A stretch of 64,000 nt of DNA from an uncultured Eubacteriales bacterium (lineage in GTDB: Bacteria; Bacillota; Clostridia; UBA1381; UMGS1253), in the NCBI GenBank assembly GCA_902492065.1, contig CABUKE010000001.1, positions 496,001 through 560,000 of the forward strand, in the 5' to 3' direction. The stretch's first letter is position 1. Every line of letters starts with the position of its first letter. The notes under the pieces were generated by a model. That model saw only the letters and a list, made by a program, of their open reading frames with translations, searched no databases and was not told the DNA's origin. Below, piece after piece: positions 48,873 through 56,313 of this stretch. The translations under genes were made by a program, and so were the position numbers.

Positions 48873-49727
48873 ATGGACATTAATCGGGATTATCCGTGTG
48901 ACACGCGCAACTACCGGAAAGGGCGGCGCGACAGTATCAAATATATTGTCATCCACTACGTCGGCGCGACCGGCAGTGCGCGTGACAATGCAAAGTATTA
49001 CGGTTCGGCGAATGTCGGTACGAGCGCGCACTTTTTTGTCGGCCATGCAAGTGAGAACGGCGCAGTGTACCAGAGCGTCGACCCGGCGGACTGCGCGTGG
49101 CATTGCGGCCATGACCCGGGCGGCGTATACTATCATCCGGAGTGCCGCAATGACAATGCAATCGGGATTGAAATGTGTACTCATCAGAATACATCCGGGA
49201 CTTGGTATTTCGACGAAATTACGGTCAATAAGGCGATTGAGCTGACAAAAGAACTGATGGCACAGTATGGAATTGACGCCGACCATGTGATTCGCCACTA
49301 CGACGTGACACACAAAACGTGTCCGGCTCCGTTTGTACTTGACGGCCAGGCGTGGGAGTCGTTCAAAGGCGCACTCCGTAACGTGGACATCGAGGAGTAC
49401 ACAGCAGTAAACGACATTGTCTGGGAATTGGCCCACCGCGGGATTGTGACAGATTCAGACGGTATGGTTGAAGAAATGGAGGCGGAGCCGGACGGGCGGC
49501 TCTACTGGCTTGGACGCAAACTGGTACAGTATATCCGGACGCATGAAGGCGCGGTCAAAAAGGAAGTGGAGGAATATACAGACGTGCATGACATTGTATG
49601 GGACCTCAATTACCGTGGAATTGTGCTCGATATGGATGGGATGGAAGCTGACATGAAGGCAGAACCGGACGGACGGCTCTACTGGCTGGGGAGAAAAGGA
49701 CTCCAGTATTTGCGCGTTCGCGACTAA
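48873..49727 (+). CDS. Phage endolysin: N-acetylmuramoyl-L-alanine amidase with two C-terminal repeats
   Basis: The 284-residue enzyme cuts the bond between N-acetylmuramic acid and L-alanine. The amidase_2 (PGRP-like) domain covers residues 1-165, with zinc ligands His28 in IVIHYVGA and the late RHYDVTHKTCPAPF motif, and the WHCGHD segment. Two tandem repeats of about 52 residues follow (174-227 and 233-284), each with DIVWxLxxRGIVxDxxGM and DGRLYWLGRK motifs, probably cell-wall-binding modules. There is no signal peptide, so it relies on the nearby holin. GGAGGTGA precedes the ATG. Confidence 0.9.
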   Translation: MDINRDYPCDTRNYRKGRRDSIKYIVIHYVGATGSARDNAKYYGSANVGTSAHFFVGHASENGAVYQSVDPADCAWHCGHDPGGVYYHPECRNDNAIGIEMCTHQNTSGTWYFDEITVNKAIELTKELMAQYGIDADHVIRHYDVTHKTCPAPFVLDGQAWESFKGALRNVDIEEYTAVNDIVWELAHRGIVTDSDGMVEEMEAEPDGRLYWLGRKLVQYIRTHEGAVKKEVEEYTDVHDIVWDLNYRGIVLDMDGMEADMKAEPDGRLYWLGRKGLQYLRVRD

Positions 49728-49797
49728 ACGGTAGCGGAGGCTGCGGCAAAGCGCCGCAGCTGCTCGCCACCGGATACGAAAGAAAGGGAGATGAAAC

Positions 49798-51069
49798 ATG
49801 AGTTATTACGACTACGACCCGAATGATATTGCCCTCTCCATTCAGAAAGCAATTGAAGAACGGGCAGAACCGGAGGCTGTTTCTTACTTGCTTGAACAGA
49901 GAAACAAAAAAATCCGGGAAAATCCACAACTGGCCGGATACACCAATGATGCCGTTACCCGTCAGGCTGAGGATTATATTGCAAGGTATACCCCGGCGCG
50001 CACGGAGGAACTGGACATGCTGTACGAAGCGCGCAGGGATATGGCAGCGGAAAACCTCGCCCTGGCGGCAAAGCAAAATACGGCAGCTTATCAGTCCGGT
50101 GCGGCAGATGTGCAGTCCGCGTATGCCGACACACGGCAGGATTTGTACTCGGCTTATCAGCGCAATGCGCTGGGAAATGAGGAGATTCTTGCTTCGCAGG
50201 GGCTTGGACGCGGCAGCGCAAACGCCGCGTCGAGCGGCTTTGGGGAAACGAGCCGGATGATGCAGACAGCGGCGTACCAGAACAATCTTTATAATTCCTA
50301 TCAGGACGAGAATGCGGCGCTCGGAACGCTGGCGGGCCAGTACATGGAGAATCAGAACAACGCTTATCAAACCTATACCGACACGCTTAACGAACTGTCG
50401 GCGGATTATGCGCAGAACCTTCTTGAGCAGAGAAATGCAGACCGGGAATACGCGTATAAGATTGACCAGGGCAGACTGGAAGAACAACGGTACAACCGTG
50501 AGGCGCAGCAGCAGGAAACGGCGGCCCGGTATGAACGCGCATTGGAGCAGCTTAAGCTTACAGGCGTTGTGGAAAATGAAGAACAGGCCAATATCCTCGG
50601 CCTTTCAGTCGGCGATACGACGGCGGATTATGAAGCCATGCTGTTTTCACAGAATATGGAACAGATGAAGTTTGACAGCGAGGAGGAACAGCGCGCTTTC
50701 GAAAACAGCCTTGCGGAGCGCAAGTTTGCGAGCGAACAGGAGCAGGGGCAGTTTGAGCGTGCGTACAATCTATTTAAGGGAATCGGCAATGTCCAGACAG
50801 AGGAGATGGCGTCAGTGCTCGGCGTCCCGGTTGGGACGACCTATTGGGATTATGTTATTGCCCAGCGCAATGCTGATATTGATTATTTAGACTATACCGT
50901 TAAGGCTAAGAATGCCGCGACGTCGGCAGCACGGGCTTCTGCTTCTGCGGCGAATACGGCCAACAATGCCAACCTGAAATATTTGCAGTATCAGGTGTCG
51001 AAACAGAATGCGGAAACAAATGCTTATAAAGCCGAAACAGAGCGAATGAAGCTCACCGGTGAATATTAA
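49798..51069 (+). CDS. Helical, low-complexity virion or ejection protein candidate
   Basis: The 423-residue protein is almost entirely helical, with many Ala, Gln, Asn, Glu and Tyr residues and very few hydrophobic strands. Repeating segments such as YQNNLYNSYQDENAALG, EEQRAFENSLAERKFASEQEQGQF and AATSAARASASAANTANNANL suggest a long coiled coil. P22-like phages place internal ejection proteins after the tail genes, which fits this location, but sequence alone does not confirm the role. GGGAGATG precedes the ATG. Confidence 0.45.
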   Translation: MSYYDYDPNDIALSIQKAIEERAEPEAVSYLLEQRNKKIRENPQLAGYTNDAVTRQAEDYIARYTPARTEELDMLYEARRDMAAENLALAAKQNTAAYQSGAADVQSAYADTRQDLYSAYQRNALGNEEILASQGLGRGSANAASSGFGETSRMMQTAAYQNNLYNSYQDENAALGTLAGQYMENQNNAYQTYTDTLNELSADYAQNLLEQRNADREYAYKIDQGRLEEQRYNREAQQQETAARYERALEQLKLTGVVENEEQANILGLSVGDTTADYEAMLFSQNMEQMKFDSEEEQRAFENSLAERKFASEQEQGQFERAYNLFKGIGNVQTEEMASVLGVPVGTTYWDYVIAQRNADIDYLDYTVKAKNAATSAARASASAANTANNANLKYLQYQVSKQNAETNAYKAETERMKLTGEY

Positions 51070-51120
51070 ACAAAAAAAGGCAGATGCTTCCACGGCCTGT
51101 TTAAAAGGGAAGGAATGGAT

Positions 51121-51486
51121 ATGGAAGAACTGATGAGCCTGTTTCAAGGGTTTTCTGTCAATGTCAACCTGCTGTGGTATGCGCTGGGAATATTGATGGT
51201 CTGCGACTTTGGAACAGGAATTGCGAAAGCTTATAAAATTGACAACGAGGTATCAAGCTCCAAGCTGCGCGACGGCGGTTTTAAAAAGTGCGGGATGGTT
51301 GCTGTGGCAATGCTTGGTATAGGCTTGAGCCACCTGTTCGGCGATACGAGGTTTTTGATTGCGAACGGAATCGTTGCGTACTATGTCTATACGGAGCTTG
51401 TGTCTGTGGTGGAAAACTTGGGAGCGCTGGGCGTCCCGCTTCCGCCGCTGATCAAGAACATAGCTGGAAAAGGAAAAAATGCATAA
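51121..51486 (+). CDS. Phage holin (toxin secretion/phage lysis family)
   Basis: The 121-residue protein has the holin family pattern: about four TM segments (VNLLWYALGILMVCDFGTGIAKAY, GMVAVAMLGIGLSHLFG, LIANGIVAYYVYTELVSVVENL) and the conserved SSSKLRDGGFKKCG motif between the first two. It releases the amidase through the membrane. ATG 51121 is chosen because AAGGGAAGGA ends six bases upstream; an in-frame ATG at 51115 is too close. A terminator follows directly. Confidence 0.9.
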   Translation: MEELMSLFQGFSVNVNLLWYALGILMVCDFGTGIAKAYKIDNEVSSSKLRDGGFKKCGMVAVAMLGIGLSHLFGDTRFLIANGIVAYYVYTELVSVVENLGALGVPLPPLIKNIAGKGKNA

Positions 51487-51490
51487 GTGG

Positions 51491-51515
51491 GGGCGGCGCT
51501 GCCGCCCTTCTTTTT
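51491..51515 (+). terminator. Rho-independent terminator at the right end of the phage operon
   Basis: GGGCGGC (51491-51497) pairs with GCCGCCC (51501-51507) and is followed by TTCTTTTT. Confidence 0.88.
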
Positions 51516-51553
51516 ATGTGTTCCGAGAAAAAGGCAGAAATTGCTTTGACGTA

Positions 51554-51582
51554 TTGCGGCGCGCTGGAAAAAATGGTATAAT
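51554..51582 (+). promoter_or_regulatory. Sigma-A promoter of the HisD-like operon
   Basis: TTGCGG (51554-51559) is 17 bases from a perfect TATAAT (51577-51582), 75 bases before the start codon. Confidence 0.7.
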
Positions 51583-51657
51583 ACATAAAGATATAGAATG
51601 ATATTTTCAGTATTGTGAAAAGAGCAGTAAAATTCTGGATAAAGGGATGGGGAACAA

Positions 51658-52959
51658 ATGAATATTTTTAAGCTGTCAGAAATGAGCGAGGAGAAAAAGC
51701 AGTTTATCCTAAAGCGTGCGGAATTGGACATTTCCGAGCAGATGAAGGTTGCAAAAGAGGTGTCGGACGATATACGCGTGCGTGGCGATGCGGCTGTGCT
51801 TGCGTATACGGAAAAGTTTGACCATGTAAAGCTTGACGCGGCGCATATGAAGGTGACAGCGGAGGAGATTGAGGCAGGCTACGCGGCATGCGATCCGAAA
51901 ACGCGCGAGGCGATCGAGTATGCGGCGAAAAATATTCACGATTTCCACGAAAAGCAGCTCCCGGAAGAGATGTGGTTCACAAATGTGGACGAGGGGCTGA
52001 TGGTCGGCGAAAAGACGACACCAATCGTCGACGTGTGCCTGTACGTGCCGCGCGGGAAGGGGAGCTTCCCATCGGTTCTGCTGATGCTCGGCGTGCCGGC
52101 GGTGGTCGCTGGTGTGGAGAAAATTGTCGTTGTAACCCCGCCGAACGAGCAGGGCGGCGTGGACGATGCGATATTGGCGGCGGCGAAAATTATCGGCATC
52201 ACGGAAATCTATAAAGTCGGTGGGATTCAGGCCGTTGCATCGGTGGCGTACGGAACGGAAACGATTCCGAAGTGCCATAAGATCATTGGCCCTGGCAACA
52301 GCTATGCGACGGCGGCGAAGCGCGTGCTGGCGAACTACATTGACGCGGGACTTCCGGCAGGGCCGAGCGAGTGCATTATTTTGGCGGACGAGCATGCAGA
52401 TGCGCACAAAGCGGCGCTTGACTGGATGATTGAGGCGGAGCATGGGCCGGACTCGGCGGCGGTGTTAGTGACGCATTCGGAGGAGCTGGCAAAGGCGGTT
52501 GTGCCGATTATGAAGGCGCAGCTTGAAAAAATCAGCGAAAAGCGCCGTTCCTTTATTGAAACGAACTATTCAACCTATGGCGGGATTATTTTGACCGACT
52601 CGCTGGAAGAGTCGATTGCGTTTGTCAACGAGTATGCACCGGAGCATATGGAAGTGATGTGTAAAAACCCGTTTGACATTTTGCCGAAAATCAAAAATGC
52701 GGGCGAAATCCTGCTGGGCGAGTATGCGCCGGTCACGTTGTGCAACTTTGTGCTCGGCCCAAACGCGATTTTGCCGACGGGCGGCTTTGCCAAGACGTAC
52801 AGCAGCGTATCCGTGTTTGACTTTTTGAAGCGGTCGTCGATTGGCTATGTGACAAAGGAGGGCTTTGCGCGCGTGCGCGACTATGCGGCGGAGATTGCGC
52901 GGGTTGAGGGCTTTGACACGCATCGGCTCGCAGTGACGGAACGCAAAATCGAGGACTGA
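51658..52959 (+). CDS. Histidinol dehydrogenase-like NAD(P)-dependent dehydrogenase (divergent HisD)
   Basis: The 433-residue protein is a HisD-family enzyme that oxidises an alcohol to a carboxylate in two steps. Conserved parts include VPRGKGSFPSVLLMLGVPAVVAG, the dinucleotide-site GPGNSYATAAKR and PAGPSECIILAD, and the catalytic Glu329-His330 of EYAPEHM. Compared from memory with E. coli HisD, the zinc ligand Gln259 is Glu259, Asp360 is Asn363, and the substrate residues Glu356 and His367 are Val359 and Ala370; His262 and His422 (E. coli 419) are kept. So it probably oxidises a substrate other than histidinol, as does the HisD-like HpsN. GGGATGGGG precedes the ATG. It heads the operon. Confidence 0.85.
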   Translation: MNIFKLSEMSEEKKQFILKRAELDISEQMKVAKEVSDDIRVRGDAAVLAYTEKFDHVKLDAAHMKVTAEEIEAGYAACDPKTREAIEYAAKNIHDFHEKQLPEEMWFTNVDEGLMVGEKTTPIVDVCLYVPRGKGSFPSVLLMLGVPAVVAGVEKIVVVTPPNEQGGVDDAILAAAKIIGITEIYKVGGIQAVASVAYGTETIPKCHKIIGPGNSYATAAKRVLANYIDAGLPAGPSECIILADEHADAHKAALDWMIEAEHGPDSAAVLVTHSEELAKAVVPIMKAQLEKISEKRRSFIETNYSTYGGIILTDSLEESIAFVNEYAPEHMEVMCKNPFDILPKIKNAGEILLGEYAPVTLCNFVLGPNAILPTGGFAKTYSSVSVFDFLKRSSIGYVTKEGFARVRDYAAEIARVEGFDTHRLAVTERKIED

Positions 52960-52993
52960 TACAATAAATTTTGAGAATAAGGGGGCGTATGCC

Positions 52994-53620
52994 TTGCAAA
53001 CGATAACAGTGACGCGGAAAACGACGGAGTCGGAAATGATAGTAAGATTGTCGCCGCCGCCGCTGGCGGGCGACTACCGGAAAAAGATTGACACACCGCT
53101 CATCTTTTTAAACCACATGATTGAGCATATTGCGTGGCGCAGTGGGTTTAATGTGGAGGTCAGCGTCAAGCTCGACAAGTTCAATCTCGCGCACGTCATC
53201 TGCGAGGATTTGGGGATTGCGCTTGGGCGTGCGGTGGCGGAATACATTGACCGCGCAATCGACGAGGGCGTGAATTCGTACGGCTTTGGCGTGGGGATTA
53301 TTGACGAGGCGAAGGCGGAGTGCGTGATGAGCTTTGAGTCGCGCTCATACTTCGGCTTTACAAGCAAGGTGGCGCTTCCTGCGCATGCAGAGGATATGCA
53401 CGCGGAGGATTTGCAGGTGTTTCTGGACGGCTTTGCTCAGGGCGCACGAGCGACGGTGCACTTAGATATTGAAAAGGGTGAAAATTCGCACCACATTTGG
53501 GAGGCCGCGTACCGCGCATTTGGGATTGCGCTCGGCGAGGCGCTTCGCTCCGACCCGGAGAAGAAGGGCCGGACGAGCGGCGTTGCCGGACGGGTCGGCT
53601 TCACGGTAGAAACAGAATAA
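52994..53620 (+). CDS. Imidazoleglycerol-phosphate dehydratase-like protein (divergent HisB) with lost metal ligands
   Basis: The 208-residue protein keeps the IGPD fold: FLNHMIEHIAWRSGF, LGIALGRAVAEYIDRAI, and NSHHIWEAAYRAFGIALGEAL. The metal ligands His41 (standard 45), His67 (71), Glu71 (75), His166, His167 and Glu170 are present. By alignment from memory, standard His72 is Val68, His143 is Gln141, and the SNRPH substrate loop is ESRSY. Loss of two of the metal-binding histidines argues against the standard manganese site. It may dehydrate another substrate or serve a regulatory role. TTG 52994 follows AAGGGGG. The gene starts 34 bases after the HisD-like stop. Confidence 0.75.
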   Translation: MQTITVTRKTTESEMIVRLSPPPLAGDYRKKIDTPLIFLNHMIEHIAWRSGFNVEVSVKLDKFNLAHVICEDLGIALGRAVAEYIDRAIDEGVNSYGFGVGIIDEAKAECVMSFESRSYFGFTSKVALPAHAEDMHAEDLQVFLDGFAQGARATVHLDIEKGENSHHIWEAAYRAFGIALGEALRSDPEKKGRTSGVAGRVGFTVETE

Positions 53621-53639
53621 ACCGCTTTTTGGGGGAACT

Positions 53640-54641
53640 ATGATACGGCTGAAACCATTTTTGAACAACTATGACCTTCTTTTGTTTGACATGGACGGCG
53701 TGATTACAAGCGAGCAGGCGTACTGGACGTGCGCCGCACTGACGGTGTATGAAATGCGCCATTCCGAGGCGCATTTTGGCACGGAGCAGGTTAACCGCAG
53801 CGCCATGCTTGCAGAACGGGAACGCATCCGCGAGGAGGTCTTTTTAGACGACAGCGTGATTGCGCTGCTAAAGGACAAGGGCGTGAACAGCAACTGGGAC
53901 TTGGCGTATGTGACGCTGTGCGCCGTTTTGTCAGAGGGAAGCTACGAGAAGGCGTATGCGTATTTGTGTACGCTGGGGGAGAATATTTTAAACGACTATG
54001 ACGCGCTTGCGCAGCGGCTGAGCGAGGCCACGGGCCGCAGCTTTGAAGCTTGCCGGCGCAGCGGCCCGGTTTGGCACACGGTTGTGGACGTGTTCCAGTC
54101 GCTCTACCGCGGGGAGGACGGCATACCCGGCCTGATTGAGAGCGAGGCGCCGCTGTTTCCGATTGCGCGGACGCGGCAGGTGCTGTCCGCACTCAAAGCG
54201 GGCGGGAAGACGCTCGGCGTCGGCTCCGGGCGGCCGCGTTATGAGATCATAACACCGCTGACACGCTGGGGGCTGCTTGACCTGTTTGATTCGGAACGTA
54301 TTGTCACCTATGACGAGGTGGAGGCGGGCGAGCGTGCCGTACCCGGCGCGGTGCTGACAAAGCCGCACCCGTACATGTTCCTAAAGGGGACATTCGGCGC
54401 GGCGGCTACTGCGCGGCAGCTTGTGGCGGGCAGCTACGACAAGGAGCAACTTAAGCGGACACTTGTCATCGGCGATGCCGGCGCGGATATTTTGGCGGCG
54501 CATGACGGCGGGATGGACTTTTTAGCCGTGCTGACGGGCGTATCCGGCGAGAAGGCGCGGAGTTATTTTGAGTCGGAACATGCGGAATATATCCTCGGCT
54601 CAGTCTGCGAGCTAATCGAGGGTGAAGGATTGGAAGGATAG
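53640..54641 (+). CDS. HAD-superfamily hydrolase, probable phosphatase
   Basis: The 333-residue enzyme has the HAD motif I FDMDGVIT with nucleophile Asp17 and acid Asp19, a large cap domain (residues 25-185), motif II/III around SGRPRYE and KPHPYMF (about 196-245), and motif IV as VIGDAGADILAA near residue 276 with two aspartates. It belongs near the phosphoglycolate-phosphatase-like group but is longer than usual. Next to HisD-like and HisB-like genes it could perform the phosphate removal that in histidine synthesis is done by histidinol-phosphate phosphatase; this is inference. GGGGGA precedes the ATG. Confidence 0.8.
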   Translation: MIRLKPFLNNYDLLLFDMDGVITSEQAYWTCAALTVYEMRHSEAHFGTEQVNRSAMLAERERIREEVFLDDSVIALLKDKGVNSNWDLAYVTLCAVLSEGSYEKAYAYLCTLGENILNDYDALAQRLSEATGRSFEACRRSGPVWHTVVDVFQSLYRGEDGIPGLIESEAPLFPIARTRQVLSALKAGGKTLGVGSGRPRYEIITPLTRWGLLDLFDSERIVTYDEVEAGERAVPGAVLTKPHPYMFLKGTFGAAATARQLVAGSYDKEQLKRTLVIGDAGADILAAHDGGMDFLAVLTGVSGEKARSYFESEHAEYILGSVCELIEGEGLEG

Positions 54642-54643
54642 AC

Positions 54644-55195
54644 ATGGCAAAACAAATTACAACACCGCTCACGAAGGACGTTGTAAAGACGCTCAAAGCG
54701 GGCGAGCGGGTGCTGATTACGGGAGAAATCTATACTGCGCGCGACGCGGCGCATAAGCGTATGATTGAGGCGCTGGCGGCGGGGGAGCCCCTGCCGTTTG
54801 ACGTGAAGGACAAAATTATTTACTATGCCGGCCCCGCGCCAGCGAAGCCAGGCGAGGTGATCGGCTCGTGCGGGCCGACGACGAGCGGGCGCGTGGACGC
54901 ATATACGCCCGCACTTTTGGACCTCGGATTGACTGGAATGCTCGGCAAAGGCGAGCGCAGCGCAGAGGTGGTCGCATCCATGCAGAAAAACTGCGCGGTC
55001 TACTTTGCCGCAATCGGCGGCGCAGGCGCGCTGATTGCCAAAAGCGTGAAGGCGGCCGAGCCGGTGGCGTATGAGGATTTGGGCGCGGAAGCGATTGTGA
55101 AGCTGACGGTGGAGAACCTGAGTGCGACGGTGGTCATCGACTGCGCGGGCAACAATGCCTACGAGGCCGGACGCGCGGCCTACCGCGAAGTATAA
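54644..55195 (+). CDS. Fumarate hydratase/tartrate dehydratase beta-subunit family protein (alpha subunit not adjacent)
   Basis: The 183-residue protein matches the C-terminal/beta part of class I fumarases and L-tartrate dehydratase. Motifs include LTKDVVKTLKAGERVLITGEIYTARDAAHKRM at the start, GSCGPTTSGRVDAYTPALLDLGLTGMLGKGERS near residue 75 and YFAAIGGAGALIAKSVKAAE. It lacks the alpha part that holds the iron-sulfur cluster, and no alpha gene is in this window, although the two are normally adjacent. It starts three bases after the HAD gene, with GGAAGGAT upstream, so it belongs to that operon. Confidence 0.88.
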   Translation: MAKQITTPLTKDVVKTLKAGERVLITGEIYTARDAAHKRMIEALAAGEPLPFDVKDKIIYYAGPAPAKPGEVIGSCGPTTSGRVDAYTPALLDLGLTGMLGKGERSAEVVASMQKNCAVYFAAIGGAGALIAKSVKAAEPVAYEDLGAEAIVKLTVENLSATVVIDCAGNNAYEAGRAAYREV

Positions 55196-55226
55196 CGGGA
55201 AAAGCGTGTCCTTTGGGGGTGGCAGT

Positions 55227-56309
55227 ATGTCAAAACAGAGCTATTTACGGCAGCGCCTTTCGGAGCTGCCCGATTTTGTATTTACCTATATCCAGAGCTA
55301 TTACGACGGAGAAAGCGTTAACACACAGATTGCGTACAGCATCGACATTAAGGTGTTTTTGACGTTTTTGCAGCTGTACCGCTTCCCAAAGGTGGAGCGG
55401 CTCGAGGACTTTACGGCCACTCACCTCGCGCAGGTCACAGCGGACGACCTGCTGGGCTTCAAGGCGTACCTGCGCGAGTATGAAATCTATACCACGGATG
55501 CGGATGGGAACCAAGTCGCCCGTACGGTACGCAACTCCAACTATGGCATTAACCGCAAGCTGTCTGCCGTGCGCGGGCTGTACTCGTATTTGTATAAAAC
55601 GGACAAGATTCCGCAGAATATAACCGACAAAATCACGTTTACCAACATCAACCACAAGATGAAAAAGCCGCTCACCACGCAGGAAACGGTGCGGATTTTA
55701 GACGTGATTTTCAACGGCGAAAAGTATTACACCGGACGCGATTTGACCGAGTATTTGAAGCGTAAACAGCGCGACAGCGCGATTTTTACGACGTATCTCG
55801 GCACGGGCGTACGCGTGAGCGAGCTGGTGAACCTGAATATCGACGATATCAGTTTTGACACGTCGTCGTTTATCGTAACGCGCAAGGGGGGCGAGCAGCA
55901 GGAGATTTTTATGCCGCCGCAGGTGGAGCAGGAGCTGCACACATACCTTGAGGAACGCAGGAAAATCCAAGCTGTGGACAAAAACGCCTTATTTTTGAGC
56001 CGCGGCGGACGGCGGATGGGGATTGATGCGGTAGAGCGCAATCTGAAACGTTACTGTATGACGGCGGGCGTGATGCATAAGGATAAAACAAGGCCGCACG
56101 CGCTGCGGCGCACATTTGCATGCCGGATGCTGGAGGACGGCATCGACATCAAAATGGTCGCGGAACTGATGGGCCATAAAAATATAGAGGTAACACACAA
56201 GTTTTATGCGCAGTACAGCAATCAGGCACGTAAGGACGTGATGCGCAGCTTTTCTATTCTCAAGCCGGAGGAAAGCGGCGCAGACGCCGGTGAAAACAAA
56301 GTGGGGTGA
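55227..56309 (+). CDS. XerS-like tyrosine recombinase
   Basis: The 360-residue protein is a tyrosine recombinase. The N-terminal SAM-like core-binding domain covers residues 1-130 with NYGINRKLSAVRGLYSYLY, and the catalytic domain has Arg in GTGVRVSELVNL near residue 200, the Lys of RKGGEQQEI, HALRRTF, GHKNIEVTHKFY with the nucleophile Tyr, and a further His. Order and insertions resemble XerS, the single-recombinase dimer resolution system of streptococci. ATG 55227 follows GGGGGTGG; a GTG in the preceding gene is rejected. It sits 31 bases after the fumarase beta gene. Confidence 0.88.
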   Translation: MSKQSYLRQRLSELPDFVFTYIQSYYDGESVNTQIAYSIDIKVFLTFLQLYRFPKVERLEDFTATHLAQVTADDLLGFKAYLREYEIYTTDADGNQVARTVRNSNYGINRKLSAVRGLYSYLYKTDKIPQNITDKITFTNINHKMKKPLTTQETVRILDVIFNGEKYYTGRDLTEYLKRKQRDSAIFTTYLGTGVRVSELVNLNIDDISFDTSSFIVTRKGGEQQEIFMPPQVEQELHTYLEERRKIQAVDKNALFLSRGGRRMGIDAVERNLKRYCMTAGVMHKDKTRPHALRRTFACRMLEDGIDIKMVAELMGHKNIEVTHKFYAQYSNQARKDVMRSFSILKPEESGADAGENKVG

Positions 56310-56313
56310 AATT

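Larger units (their letters stand above)
38025..51515. mobile_element. Compact P22-like podovirus-type prophage element (about 13.5 kb) without visible integrase
   Basis: The region runs from a phage repressor, through a divergent promoter, to terminase, portal, scaffold, coat, head-tail adaptor, hub, fibre, amidase, internal protein and holin genes, ending in a strong terminator. The order matches the P22 late operon (genes 3-2-1-8-5-4-10 and beyond). There is no tape-measure protein or major tail protein, consistent with a short-tailed virion. No integrase, excisionase, replication or recombination genes lie inside these limits, so it may be a remnant, a defective or domesticated particle, or depend on another element. 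Attachment sites were not identified; the borders are set by gene content. Confidence 0.75.

Noticed and set aside
51546..51551. TTGACG as the -35 of the hisD-like promoter
   Set aside because: It is 25 bases from the -10 box; TTGCGG at 51554 has the right spacing.
55227..56309. XerS-like recombinase as the integrase of the phage element
   Set aside because: It lies 3.7 kb beyond the phage terminator with metabolic genes between, and resembles host dimer resolvases. It is kept only as a remote alternative.
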